Shown here piece by piece: positions 41,231 through 50,751 of a stretch of 64,000 nucleotides of DNA. Numbering within the stretch: the stretch's first letter is position 1; every line of letters begins with the position of its first letter. The notes under the pieces were generated by a model that worked only from the letters and a program-made list of their open reading frames with translations, was not told where the DNA came from and did not search any database. The position numbers and the translations under genes are program-made. Source of the DNA: Olsenella_L sp051876355 (GTDB lineage Bacteria; Actinomycetota; Coriobacteriia; Coriobacteriales; Atopobiaceae); NCBI GenBank assembly GCA_051876355.1, contig JBJEHU010000033.1, positions 41,052 to 105,051 on the forward strand, in the 5' to 3' direction.

Positions 41231-42676
41231 ATGCTGAAAATGACGATTGACGAGCTCGTCCACGCAACGGGGGCAGAGCTCGTGGCAGGCAGCCCCAAGC
41301 ACACGATCGAGGGCTGCGTGATCGATTCGCGCAAGGCAAAGGAGGGCACGCTCTTCGTGGCCTTCAAGGGCGAGAAGGTGGACGGCAACCTCTACGTGGC
41401 AAAGGCGCTCGAGGCAGGAAGCACCTGTGCCGTCGTGACGGATGAGCCGAGGGAGGATGCTCTCGCGCTCGCCCGCAAGGGGGGATGCGCCATCGTGCGC
41501 GCAGCGCATGACGACCCGGAGGAGTTCATGCTGCGTCTCGCCGCTGCCTGGCGCCAGAAGCATCCTGACTGGATCGTCTGCGGCGTGACGGGATCGGTCG
41601 GCAAGACGACGACGAAGGACATGTGCGCGGCAGCCCTTTCTGCCCGCTGGCGCGTCCACAAGACCGAGGGCAACTTCAACAACCTGATCGGCGTGCCGCT
41701 CACGCTCTTTGCTGCACCTGATGACGCCGAAGCGCTTGTCGTCGAGATGGGCATGAACCATGCCGGCGAGATCCGCCGCCTCGCGGCAGCCGTGCGTCCG
41801 ACCGTCGCCGTCATCACGAATGTCGGCACGAGCCATATCGGCAACCTTGGCTCGCGTGAGAACATCGCCCGCGCGAAGGCGGAGATCGTCTCCGGCATGC
41901 GTCCGTCCGCAGAGACGTTTGCGGGTATCTCGCCCTGCCTCGTCCTCAATGCGGCAGACGACTACACGCCGTTCATCGAGCGTGGCTTTGCCCGTCCGGC
42001 AGGACTGGAAGTCGTGAAGGTCGCCGGCAAGGAGGGCTCCTGCACCGCAAGCGATGTCACGCTCGACGAAGAGGGGCGCGCCTCGTTCATGCTCCATATG
42101 GCAGATGGCTACGAACGTCCCGTCAAGCTCCGCATTCCGGGCAGGCATGCCGTGACGGACTTCTGCTATGCGATGGCAATCGCAGACCGCCTGCACGTAG
42201 ACCGCGAGAAGGCAGCTGCGGCCATCGAAGGCCTCGAAGCCTACCGCATGCGTCTCGACGTGAAGGTCGCTGCCAACGGCGTCCGCGTGATCGACGATAC
42301 GTACAATGCAAGCCCGGCATCCATGGCAGAGGCGCTCGATGTGCTGCGCTCCATGAAGTGCGAAGGCAGGCGCGTCTGCGTCCTCGGCGAGATGGGGGAG
42401 CTTGGCAATGAGGCCGAGCGCCTGCATGGCTACGTCGGCGCCTATGTGGCAGCGATCCGTCCCGACCTCTTCGTGACGATCGGCCACGATCTGGCTGCAT
42501 CCATGGTCGAAGGCGCCCGCACGATGGGCCTCTCCGAGGATGCCATCGCCTCGTTTGCCACGGTCGAAGACGCTGCGAAGGCGATCGTCCCAGTCCTTCA
42601 GGCAGGAGACCTTGTCCTCGTTAAGGCATCGCGTGCCGAGGGGCTCGACAGGTTCGTTGCGGAGGTGCTTGCATAA
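41231..42676 (+). CDS. murF: UDP-N-acetylmuramoyl-tripeptide--D-alanyl-D-alanine ligase
   Basis: Adds D-Ala-D-Ala to the cell-wall precursor. The 481 residues show the Mur ligase domains: DSRKAKEGTLFVAFKGE, then the ATP site GVTGSVGKTTTKDM. EGNFNNLIGVPLTL and EMGMNHAGEIRRL identify MurF rather than MurE. DTYNASPASM is the C-terminal domain motif. GAGGAGAT lies 8 bases before the ATG. The last base of its stop is the first of mraY. No murE is nearby. Confidence 0.95.
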   Translation: MLKMTIDELVHATGAELVAGSPKHTIEGCVIDSRKAKEGTLFVAFKGEKVDGNLYVAKALEAGSTCAVVTDEPREDALALARKGGCAIVRAAHDDPEEFMLRLAAAWRQKHPDWIVCGVTGSVGKTTTKDMCAAALSARWRVHKTEGNFNNLIGVPLTLFAAPDDAEALVVEMGMNHAGEIRRLAAAVRPTVAVITNVGTSHIGNLGSRENIARAKAEIVSGMRPSAETFAGISPCLVLNAADDYTPFIERGFARPAGLEVVKVAGKEGSCTASDVTLDEEGRASFMLHMADGYERPVKLRIPGRHAVTDFCYAMAIADRLHVDREKAAAAIEGLEAYRMRLDVKVAANGVRVIDDTYNASPASMAEALDVLRSMKCEGRRVCVLGEMGELGNEAERLHGYVGAYVAAIRPDLFVTIGHDLAASMVEGARTMGLSEDAIASFATVEDAAKAIVPVLQAGDLVLVKASRAEGLDRFVAEVLA

Positions 42677-43701
42677 TGATATTGATCGGTTCTGCAGCCT
42701 ATCCAAGCTATCAGGTATTTCTGGCCTCGGGCGTCGCAGCCCTTCTGACCGGCATCTTCATGCCGCCCTTCATCCGCCTCATGAAGCATGAGGGGCTCGG
42801 GCAGCAGGTGCGTGCAGATGGCCCGAAGCGCCATCTCGTGAAGCAGGGCACGCCGACCATGGGCGGCATCATCATCCTGGCCGGCATCATCGTCACGACG
42901 GCGCTCATGGCGCCGTGGTCGCCGAAGCTTGCCCTTGCAATCTTCGGCATGATTGCAACCGGCGCTCTGGGACTGCTCGATGATATCGAGTCGGTCGCCC
43001 ACAAGCGCTCGCTCGGCCTCACGCCGTCCCAGAAGATGATCGGCCTCACGATCATCTGCGCGATCTTCGGCCTCGTCGCCGTCAATGTCTGCGGCATCGC
43101 GCCGACGATCGAGTTCCCGGGAGGCGCCACGATCGACCTCGGCGTCCTCACGACGACCGTGAACGGCGTGCGCATTCCCTGGCTCTACCTCATCTTCGTG
43201 TTCTTGCTCCTTGCCGGCTTCTCGAATGCCGTGAACCTCACGGACGGCCTTGACGGCCTTGCCGGCGGCACGGTCCTCGTCGTCATGGTCGTCATGGCCA
43301 TGGTCTCCTTCAACGAGGACGAGCTCGGCCTCGCGGTCTTCGCAGCATCGATTGCCGGTGCCTGCGTTGGCTTCTTGTGGCACAACTGCTATCCTGCCTC
43401 GATCTTCATGGGCGATACGGGCTCTCTTGCCCTCGGCGGTGCCTTCGCATCCCTTGCCATCCTCACGAAGACTGAGATCTGCTCTCTTGTCATGGGCGGC
43501 CTCTTCATCGTCGAGGCGCTCTCCGTGATCATCCAGGTCGTGAGCTTCAAGACGCGCGGCAAGCGTGTGTTCCTCATGGCTCCTCTGCACCATCACTTCG
43601 AGAAGAAGGGCTGGAGCGAGACGAAGGTCGTCATCCGCTTCTGGATCGTGTCGGCAGCATTTGCCGTGCTCGGCTTCGCGCTCTATTTCCAGCTCGGCTA
43701 G
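42676..43701 (+). CDS. mraY: Phospho-N-acetylmuramoyl-pentapeptide-transferase
   Basis: Makes lipid I on the inner membrane. The 341-residue, ten-helix enzyme has the family motifs HLVKQGTPTMGG, GLLDDIESVAHKRSLGLTPSQK (catalytic Asp pair), NAVNLTDGLDGLAGG, FMGDTGSLALGG and PLHHHFEKKGWSETKVV. One-base overlap with murF gives coupled translation. Confidence 0.97.
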   Translation: MILIGSAAYPSYQVFLASGVAALLTGIFMPPFIRLMKHEGLGQQVRADGPKRHLVKQGTPTMGGIIILAGIIVTTALMAPWSPKLALAIFGMIATGALGLLDDIESVAHKRSLGLTPSQKMIGLTIICAIFGLVAVNVCGIAPTIEFPGGATIDLGVLTTTVNGVRIPWLYLIFVFLLLAGFSNAVNLTDGLDGLAGGTVLVVMVVMAMVSFNEDELGLAVFAASIAGACVGFLWHNCYPASIFMGDTGSLALGGAFASLAILTKTEICSLVMGGLFIVEALSVIIQVVSFKTRGKRVFLMAPLHHHFEKKGWSETKVVIRFWIVSAAFAVLGFALYFQLG

Positions 43702-43715
43702 GAGGCTTTGAGCTC

Positions 43716-45119
43716 ATGGCTCACAATACGGAAAAGCTCGGACATGTCCTCATCCTGGGCCTTGGCGGCACCGGAGCCGCTGTTGCACGCTACTGCGCCA
43801 AGCGCCTTGGCGGCAGGGTCCAATCAGTCACTGTCGTGGGTGGCAAGGCGAGCCATGAAGGGCCGCTTGCCGACGAGCTACGCAGCCTTGGCTGCACAGT
43901 CGAGGTCAGCACCGAAGAGATCGAGGGAGCATACGACCTTGCGGTCGCGTCCCCTGGCATCTCCGAGTTCTCTGATTTCTTCAAGGCAGCGAAGGAGCAT
44001 GCGGCAGAGCTCATCGGCGAGCCCGAATTCGCCTATCGCGAGAGCCCTGAGAACTGGGTCGCCATCACCGGCACGAACGGCAAGACGACCACGACGACGC
44101 TGTCCTGCGCCCTTCTGCGCGAAGGCGGCATGCAGGCCGAGACTGTCGGCAATATCGGCACGATCGTGACAAGCAGGCTCGACGAGAGGCCGGAGGGCTC
44201 CTGGTTCGTGGCCGAGCTCTCGAGCTTCCAGCTTGCGACGACGAAGAGGCTCCACCCGAAGGTGGCCGTGCTCCTGAACGTGACGCCCGACCACATCGAG
44301 TGGCACAAGACGCTCGAGAACTATGCTGCCGCAAAGGAGAAGATCTTCCAGAACCTGGGGGAGGGCGACCTCGCCGTCATCTCCTCTGATGATTCCTGGT
44401 GCCAGGATATCGCAAAGCGTGTCTCTGCCCATGGCGTCCGCGTCTGCGCGCTCAGCGTGAAGAGCGAGCCCGAAGGTCCGGATGCAGCCTTCCTCAAGGG
44501 AGACGAGCTCATCGTCCGCCTCGGCGGCACCGAGCACGACCTTGTGTCCCGCAAGGACATGACGCTCGAAGGCACGCACAACGCCGAGAATGCGCTTGCT
44601 GCCTCGGCCCTGGCGCTCCATCTCGGTGTCACGGACGACGCAATCAGGCGGGAGCTCAAGAGCTTCCATGCGCTCGAGCACAGGATCGAGCCGTGCGGCG
44701 AGGCGGGCGGCATCCGCTTCGTGAACGATTCGAAGGCGACGAACACGGACGCTGTCGAGAAGGCGCTCACGGCCTTCCGTCCGGGCCACATCGTGATCCT
44801 GCTCGGCGGCCACGACAAGGGGACCGACCTCACGTCTCTTGCCAGGAAGGTGGCAGATCTCTGCCGCGTCGCTGTCTGCTATGGCGCGGCGGGACCGAGG
44901 ATTGCCGAGGCTGTCCGTACTGCAGGAGGTACGGCCGAGGTCATCGAAGAGCCGCATATGCGCGAGGCATTCGCACGTGCCGTTTCTGTGGCCAAGCCCG
45001 AAGACGTGGTACTGTTGTCACCCGCCTGCTCCTCGTTCGATGAGTTCCACAACATGGAGGAGCGTGGCGAGCTCTTCAAGAAGCTCGCAGCCGAGTATTG
45101 TGCAGGAGTCCGCAACTGA
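43716..45119 (+). CDS. murD: UDP-N-acetylmuramoylalanine--D-glutamate ligase
   Basis: Adds D-Glu in the cytoplasmic stage. The 467 residues have a Rossmann-like N-domain (VLILGLGGTGAAVARYCA), the ATP loop AITGTNGKTTTTTLS, NVTPDHIEWHKTLENYAAAKEKIF and the C-domain motif FVNDSKATNTDAVEKAL, then ILLGGHDKGTDL. The stop overlaps ftsW (TGATG). AGGAGGCTTTGAGCTC precedes the ATG. Confidence 0.96.
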   Translation: MAHNTEKLGHVLILGLGGTGAAVARYCAKRLGGRVQSVTVVGGKASHEGPLADELRSLGCTVEVSTEEIEGAYDLAVASPGISEFSDFFKAAKEHAAELIGEPEFAYRESPENWVAITGTNGKTTTTTLSCALLREGGMQAETVGNIGTIVTSRLDERPEGSWFVAELSSFQLATTKRLHPKVAVLLNVTPDHIEWHKTLENYAAAKEKIFQNLGEGDLAVISSDDSWCQDIAKRVSAHGVRVCALSVKSEPEGPDAAFLKGDELIVRLGGTEHDLVSRKDMTLEGTHNAENALAASALALHLGVTDDAIRRELKSFHALEHRIEPCGEAGGIRFVNDSKATNTDAVEKALTAFRPGHIVILLGGHDKGTDLTSLARKVADLCRVAVCYGAAGPRIAEAVRTAGGTAEVIEEPHMREAFARAVSVAKPEDVVLLSPACSSFDEFHNMEERGELFKKLAAEYCAGVRN

Positions 45120-46666
45120 TGCCAAGCGCCCAAGCGACAAGGAAACAGAACCGGGAGACGTTTGCCGGCAAGCATATGCGCGCCATTCATAGCGTGCCGG
45201 CACGGTTCATGGCACCGAGGCTCATCGTTTGTGCCTGTGCCATCTTCCTTGCCCTCTTCGGCCTCCTCATGATCTATTCCTCGTCGTCGATCACGGCGCT
45301 CAGCTCCGCGAAATACGGCAACGATCCGACGTATTTCCTGACGCATCAGGCCATCAACCTCGGCGTCGGCGTCGTGCTCGCCGTGATCATCGCATCGCGC
45401 GACTACCATTTCTGGGCGCGGGGAACGATGTTTCTGTTCCTTGTCGGTCTCATAGTTGCCCTGCTGCTCCTCGTCGAGACGCCATTTGCTGGACAGGATG
45501 CCTACGGCGCGACGCGCTGGATCTCTGTCCCGGGCTTCGGCACGCTCCAGCCATCGGAGCTCGCAAAGCCTGTCGTGATACTCGCTGCCGCAGGTGCATT
45601 CAGTCGCTATTACGAGGAGCACTCGATCGATCGCCAGGAGCTCATTCTGCAGGTAGGAGCTGGCATCGTCCTGCCGCTCCTGCTCATCCTCATCCAGCCC
45701 GACAAGGGCACGACGATCATCATCGTCGCCACGCTCATCGTGATGGCGCTCATCGCCGGCTTCTCATGGAAGATCGTCCTCGGCATATTTGCAGCAGCTG
45801 CCCTCTTCTTCGGCATCCGCTCCTTCATGGATGCCTATTCGAGGGAGAGGATCATCACGATGATGGACCCGTGGCAGGACCCCTACGGCTCCGGCTACCA
45901 GCTCATCCAGGGCTGGTATGCATTCGGCTCGGGTGGCCTCTTCGGTGTCGGCATCGGCTTCTCGCACCAGAAGTATGCCTATCTTCCCATGGCGTACAAC
46001 GACTTCATCTTCGCGATCGTCGGAGAGGAGTGTGGCCTTGTCGGCACCATCGGCATCATCTGCCTCTTCCTCCTTCTGCTCTGGGCAAGCTACAAGATCG
46101 CGAACTATGCGCCGGACCTTCTTGGGCGCCTCATCGCCTGCGGCTGCTCGACGATCCTTGTCGTGCAGCTCTTCGTGAATGTCGGCGGCGTCCTCGGCCT
46201 TCTGCCGCTTTCCGGCAAGCCAGTGCCGTTTTTGTCCTATGGCGGCTCGTCGATCATCTCGTGCTGCATCCTGGTTGGCCTCATCCTTTCTGTCTCCAGG
46301 TCCTCGATCCTGCCTGAGACGGAGCACGACCGTGCCCGCTCCCAGATCCGTGTCGCGGATGGCACGCCTGAGCGCATGGGAACTGGCGTGGGTCCGGTCA
46401 TGACAAGGTCGGAAAGCAGGGCACAGGCGCCTCAGAGGGCATTCACGGTCGTCGAGGGTGGCGCTTCCGCCCGCGACGAGGTCAGGGCCCACGCAGAGGC
46501 AAGGGCCGCGCGGCGCGCTTCCGAGAGCCGCAGCAGCCGGAATCTGATGGATCCGGCCTCGAGGCTCAGGCGTCCCGATACGGGACCCCAGGTCCGCACG
46601 CGCACGCAGTCGCCCCATCTCAATCAGGAAAGCACCGGACGCAGACGTCCGAGGAGAGGAAGATAG
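45119..46666 (+). CDS. ftsW: Lipid II polymerase FtsW (SEDS family)
   Basis: Septal glycan polymerase working with FtsI. A 515-residue protein with about 10 helices. Family marks: MIYSSSSITA near the first helix, GATRWISVPGFGTLQPSELAK, LIQPDKGTTIIIVATL, and at the end GGVLGLLPLSGKPVPFLSYGGSSIISCCILVGLILSVSR. After it comes a hydrophilic, Arg/Ser-rich cytoplasmic tail of about 120 residues, much longer than in most FtsW. Start ATG 45119 overlaps murD; upstream frame is shadow. Confidence 0.94.
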   Translation: MPSAQATRKQNRETFAGKHMRAIHSVPARFMAPRLIVCACAIFLALFGLLMIYSSSSITALSSAKYGNDPTYFLTHQAINLGVGVVLAVIIASRDYHFWARGTMFLFLVGLIVALLLLVETPFAGQDAYGATRWISVPGFGTLQPSELAKPVVILAAAGAFSRYYEEHSIDRQELILQVGAGIVLPLLLILIQPDKGTTIIIVATLIVMALIAGFSWKIVLGIFAAAALFFGIRSFMDAYSRERIITMMDPWQDPYGSGYQLIQGWYAFGSGGLFGVGIGFSHQKYAYLPMAYNDFIFAIVGEECGLVGTIGIICLFLLLLWASYKIANYAPDLLGRLIACGCSTILVVQLFVNVGGVLGLLPLSGKPVPFLSYGGSSIISCCILVGLILSVSRSSILPETEHDRARSQIRVADGTPERMGTGVGPVMTRSESRAQAPQRAFTVVEGGASARDEVRAHAEARAARRASESRSSRNLMDPASRLRRPDTGPQVRTRTQSPHLNQESTGRRRPRRGR

Positions 46667-46667
46667 C

Positions 46668-47792
46668 ATGGCACTAAAGGTCGCACTTGCTGCAGGAGGA
46701 ACTGCAGGACACATCAATCCAGCGCTTGCCCTCGCAGAGGAGCTCAAGAACCGAGGCCATGAGGTGAGCTTCTATGGACAGCCGAACCGTCTCGAGGCAA
46801 CGCTTGTCCCCGAAGCCGGCTTCGACTTCTTCCCGACGAGGATCACAGGCTTCGACCGCGAGCGTCCCTGGACGCTCATCTCTGCCTTCGTGAGGATGAC
46901 AAAGGCAGAGCGCGCGATCGGCGGCCACTTCCAGGAGACGGGCACGCCGGATGTCGCTGTAGGCTTTGGCGCCTACGTCGAGATGCCGCTTCTGCGCTGG
47001 TGCTCGAGGCACAATGTGCCGGTCGTCGTGCATGAGCAGAACTCGGTTCCGGGACTTGCGAACAAGGTCTGTGCCGGCTTTGCCGAGACGCTCTGCCTCT
47101 CGCTTCCCGAGGCCATGCCTGCCTTCGAGGGCAAGCTTGGCAAGGACACGAAGGTCGTCGTCACGGGCAATCCGGTGAGGCGCTCTGTCATCTCTGCGAC
47201 CCGCGCAGGCGGACGCAAGGCGTTCGGCGTGCCCGAGGATGCCAGGATGCTTCTCGTCTTCGGCGGATCTCTCGGTGCGCACCATCTGAACGAGGCGCTC
47301 TGCGAGATGAAGGACGAGCTCCTCTCCCGGAAGGATGTCTACGTTGTGCATTCGACCGGCAAGGACGATGCGGACTTCGTCGAGAAGACGCTTGCCCTCA
47401 CACCGGAGGAGCAGAAGCGCTATCAGGTGAAGCCCTACATCTCGAACATGGGCGAAGCGCTTGCGGCAGCTGACTGCGTGATTTCCCGTGCCGGTGCCTC
47501 CTCGATTGCAGAGATTGCTGCCCTGGCGGTGCCAAGCCTGCTCATTCCGTATCCGAAGGCCACTGCCGACCATCAGACGACGAATGCGCACTATCTTGTA
47601 GATGCAGGCGCTGCGCATCTTCTGCCGGACTCCGAAGTGGAGACCGAGCGCTTCCGCGAAGAGGTGCTGTCGCTTCTCGACAACGCAGAGGAGCGCGGAG
47701 CGATGAGGAAGGCTGCAGAGGGGCTCGGGCAGGCACATGCCGCCGCAGCACTTGCAGATGAAGTGGAACGTGCTGCCCAGGCCAAGGCTTAG
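46668..47792 (+). CDS. murG: Undecaprenyl-PP-MurNAc-pentapeptide GlcNAc transferase
   Basis: Makes lipid II from lipid I. The 374-residue GT28 enzyme has the N-terminal glycine-rich AAGGTAGHINPALALAEEL, HEQNSVPGLANK, VVVTGNPVRR, VFGGSLGAHHLNEAL and the acceptor-site SRAGASSIAEIAALAVPSLLIPYPKATADHQTTNA. It begins 1 base after the ftsW stop. Confidence 0.97.
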   Translation: MALKVALAAGGTAGHINPALALAEELKNRGHEVSFYGQPNRLEATLVPEAGFDFFPTRITGFDRERPWTLISAFVRMTKAERAIGGHFQETGTPDVAVGFGAYVEMPLLRWCSRHNVPVVVHEQNSVPGLANKVCAGFAETLCLSLPEAMPAFEGKLGKDTKVVVTGNPVRRSVISATRAGGRKAFGVPEDARMLLVFGGSLGAHHLNEALCEMKDELLSRKDVYVVHSTGKDDADFVEKTLALTPEEQKRYQVKPYISNMGEALAAADCVISRAGASSIAEIAALAVPSLLIPYPKATADHQTTNAHYLVDAGAAHLLPDSEVETERFREEVLSLLDNAEERGAMRKAAEGLGQAHAAAALADEVERAAQAKA

Positions 47793-47839
47793 GGCATAAG
47801 GAAACAGGAAGCATGGACGTCTTGGAGGAGAGACCAGAC

Positions 47840-49261
47840 ATGGCTGAAGGAACTTCTGCATTCAAGAGCGCACATTTCATCGGCATCGGCGGCGCCGGCA
47901 TGAGCGGCATCGCCCTCGTGCTGCATGAGCGCGGCTGCCGCGTGACCGGCTCCGATCTCAAGGCTTCGCGCTATGTGCGCGAGCTCGAGAACGCGGGCGT
48001 GAAGGTCTATGTCGGACACGAGGCAAGCACGATCGACGAGGTCGCACCGGATGTCGTCGTGATCTCCACGGCCATCCCGGAGACGAATCCGGAGCTCGTC
48101 CGTGCCCGCGAGCTCGGCATCCCTGTGTGGCCCCGCGCCCGCATGCTGTCGGCGCTTTCTGACGGTGCCTGCACGGTCGCTGTCGCAGGAACCCACGGCA
48201 AGACGACAACGTCTTCGATGATCGCCACGATGCTCGACCGCATGGGCAAGGATCCCTCGTTCCTCATCGGTGGCATTGTCGAGGGCTATGACACGAACGG
48301 CAGGAACGGCAACGGAGGCTACTTCGTCTGCGAAGCAGACGAGTCCGATGGCTCGTTCCTCTATCTCAATCCGAACATCGCTGTCATCACGAACATCGAG
48401 GAGGACCACCTCGACCACTACGGCACGCTCGAGAACATCGAGAAGACATTCTGCAAGTTCATGAGCCTCGTCGGCGACGCCGGCACCATCGTGATCATGG
48501 GCGACAACCCGCACTATGCAGAGCTTGCCCATTCGACGGGACGCAAGGTCGTGACGTATGGCTTCAAGCCGGAGAACGACTACGTCTGCATGCCTGAGGA
48601 CACGCACCATCAGCTCGAGAGCCACTTCACGGTGAAGACCCCCTCCGGCACGACGGAGAAGATCGTCATCCATGCGAACCCGGGCAAGCACAACATGCTC
48701 AATGCAACGGCCGCGCTTGCTGTGGCAGATGTCCTCGGCTTCGACCTCGACGATGCGGCACAGGCCCTCTCGAGCTTCCAGGGAGCGCGCAGGCGCTTCA
48801 CGCATGTCGGCGACCGTGATGGCATCACCGTGATCGATGACTATGGCCATCATCCGACCGAGATTGCAGCGACGCTCTCCGCTGCTGCCGACCTCGAGTT
48901 CAAGCGCATCATCGTCGTGTTCCAGCCGCACCGCTACAGCCGTACGCAGGCACTCGCACCGCTCTTCGGCACGGCCTTCGACAAGGCAGACGTCCTCCTT
49001 GTCATGGATGTCTTCTCGGCAGGCGAGATGCCGATTCCGGGCATCTCCGGCAAGACGGTCGCGAACGAGGTGCGCGAGCATGGCCACGTCGGCGACGTCG
49101 AGTATCTGCCGAACCGCAAGGAGCTCATCGAGCGCCTCGTCGAGATCGCACGTCCGGGCGATATGGTCATCACCCAGGGTGCCGGCGACGTTACGAGCAT
49201 GGGTCCGGCCTTCCTGAAGGCGCTTGCCGAGCGTGACGAGAAGGCAGAGCAGAAGAACTAG
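47840..49261 (+). CDS. murC: UDP-N-acetylmuramate--L-alanine ligase
   Basis: Adds the first L-Ala. The protein has FIGIGGAGMSGIALVLHERG, the ATP site GTHGKTTTSSM, DESDGSFLYLNPNIAVITNIEEDHLDHYG, and the C-domain DDYGHHPTEIAATL plus FQPHRYSRT. GGAGGAGA stands 8 bases before ATG 47840, giving 473 residues. ATG 47813 in the same frame would add 9 residues and is a weaker choice. murB, often fused or next to murC, is absent. Confidence 0.95.
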   Translation: MAEGTSAFKSAHFIGIGGAGMSGIALVLHERGCRVTGSDLKASRYVRELENAGVKVYVGHEASTIDEVAPDVVVISTAIPETNPELVRARELGIPVWPRARMLSALSDGACTVAVAGTHGKTTTSSMIATMLDRMGKDPSFLIGGIVEGYDTNGRNGNGGYFVCEADESDGSFLYLNPNIAVITNIEEDHLDHYGTLENIEKTFCKFMSLVGDAGTIVIMGDNPHYAELAHSTGRKVVTYGFKPENDYVCMPEDTHHQLESHFTVKTPSGTTEKIVIHANPGKHNMLNATAALAVADVLGFDLDDAAQALSSFQGARRRFTHVGDRDGITVIDDYGHHPTEIAATLSAAADLEFKRIIVVFQPHRYSRTQALAPLFGTAFDKADVLLVMDVFSAGEMPIPGISGKTVANEVREHGHVGDVEYLPNRKELIERLVEIARPGDMVITQGAGDVTSMGPAFLKALAERDEKAEQKN

Positions 49262-49309
49262 CCAGACTTCCATCCAGAAGGAGAGCCAGGCCAGAAAGGA
49301 GGCACGTTC

Positions 49310-50692
49310 ATGCCAAAAGGCCAGCGTCCAACAAAGAGGCAGGCGACGCCGCGCCAGAGCTCGAGCGTGCCTCAGATGAAGCGTTCCGTCGTGCGGGGCA
49401 CGGGTGTGCCCAACCGCGGCACGAGCGTCGTCGGCAAGTCCCTGAAGGACGAGACGCGCCGCTCGAGGCGCGCCGCGAAGAATCCGAACAAGGTCGAGAA
49501 GGTGCCGACGTTCGGCCACAAGGTCAAGGACACGGAGGCGGCACCGGGTCCCGAGAAGAAGGTGGACCGCCAGGAGATCGTCTCGCGTGTCGCGCTCTTC
49601 GGCGGCATCGCAATCGCCCTTGCCTCGGTGGCGCTTGTCGTGTTCCTGCTGCTCTCTGTGAGCCCGGCCTTCACGATCACCGATATCGAGACGCAGGGCT
49701 CCGAGCATGTGAGCCAGGATTCCATCGCGAAGCTGGCGCAGATTCCCGCAGGCACGACACTGCTCAATCTCGACGAGAAATCTGTCGAGGCGAACATCAA
49801 GAAGAATCCCTGGGTCGCCTCGATCAACATCGAGCGCAAGTTCCCGAATACGCTCTCTATCAGCGTGAACGAGCGCACGGTCTCCGCTATCGTCCTCATG
49901 AACTCCGGAAGTGTCGCCTGGTATCTGGGATCCGACGGCTGCTGGATAGAGCCGGTGACGCTCGACCGCTCGAGCGGGCAGACGTCGGAGGAGGCGGCGC
50001 TTGCGCTGGCGACCTCGGAAGGCTGCATCCTCATCAGCAATGTTCCTGCCACTGTGCAGCCGGTCGCTGGATCCGCTGCGACCGATGATGTGATCGTTGC
50101 GGTGAATACATACCTCAACAGCTTCTCGTCGTCGTTCAAGTCGCAGATCGTGAGCTTCTCCGCAAGCTCGGTCGAGAGCCTCTCATGCCTGCTCTCGAAC
50201 GGCGTGGAAGTGTCGCTTGGCGCGGCGACGAACATCTCGGCGAAGGAGACGGCCGTGACGGCTATCCTCTCCGAGCATGCAGGCAAGGTCACCTATATCA
50301 ATGTCCGCGTCCCGACGAATCCTTCCTACCGGAGTGTCGACTCCGACAAGGTGGGGCAGGGGAGCGGCGTGACGGCGAGCACGGAGAACTCCACGTCGAC
50401 GGACAGCAGCACGACGAGCACGGATGCCACGACATCGACCGATACGTCCTCCACGACGTCGACGGATAGCTCAGGCACGACTTCAGGCACCACCTCGTCT
50501 GGGACGACATCCTCCGGCTCGTCTTCGACGGCCACGGGCACGAGCTCGTCCGGAACCACGTCGTCTTCGGGTACCACCTCGGGCACCACGTCTGGCACGG
50601 CCTCAGGGACGACGTCGGGCACGTCATCCTCGACGGGGGCTTCGTCTTCGACTGGAACGACCACGTCTTCGACGAACTCTGCGGGAGCCTGA
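49310..50692 (+). CDS. ftsQ: FtsQ/DivIB cell division protein with long S/T tail
   Basis: A bitopic divisome protein of 460 residues. The cytoplasmic N-terminus (about 1-93) is basic. One membrane helix is near 94-115. The POTRA domain (about 120-190: FTITDIETQGSEHVSQDSIAKLAQIPAGTTLLNL, then NPWVASINIERKFPNTLSISVNERT) and the beta domain follow. The last 110 residues (about 350-460) are a Ser/Thr/Gly repeat (TSSTGTTSG types), likely extended and outside the membrane. AGAAAGGAGGC precedes the ATG. A terminator directly follows. Confidence 0.88.
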   Translation: MPKGQRPTKRQATPRQSSSVPQMKRSVVRGTGVPNRGTSVVGKSLKDETRRSRRAAKNPNKVEKVPTFGHKVKDTEAAPGPEKKVDRQEIVSRVALFGGIAIALASVALVVFLLLSVSPAFTITDIETQGSEHVSQDSIAKLAQIPAGTTLLNLDEKSVEANIKKNPWVASINIERKFPNTLSISVNERTVSAIVLMNSGSVAWYLGSDGCWIEPVTLDRSSGQTSEEAALALATSEGCILISNVPATVQPVAGSAATDDVIVAVNTYLNSFSSSFKSQIVSFSASSVESLSCLLSNGVEVSLGAATNISAKETAVTAILSEHAGKVTYINVRVPTNPSYRSVDSDKVGQGSGVTASTENSTSTDSSTTSTDATTSTDTSSTTSTDSSGTTSGTTSSGTTSSGSSSTATGTSSSGTTSSSGTTSGTTSGTASGTTSGTSSSTGASSSTGTTTSSTNSAGA

Positions 50693-50713
50693 GGCAGACA
50701 GAAGATCGAAAGC

Positions 50714-50751
50714 AGCGAGGCCCGCTTCAAGGAGCGGGCCTCGCTTTCTCT
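50714..50751 (+). terminator. Terminator after ftsQ
   Basis: AGCGAGGCCCGC (50714-50725) and GCGGGCCTCGCT (50734-50745) form a perfect 12-bp stem, then TTCTCT. It separates the mra/mur block from the ftsZ block. Confidence 0.88.

Noticed and set aside
50380..50692. Repeated TCG/ACG-rich DNA in the 3' end of ftsQ, possibly a CRISPR-like or satellite repeat
   Set aside because: It encodes the Ser/Thr-rich protein tail in frame. Units are irregular and there are no spacers.
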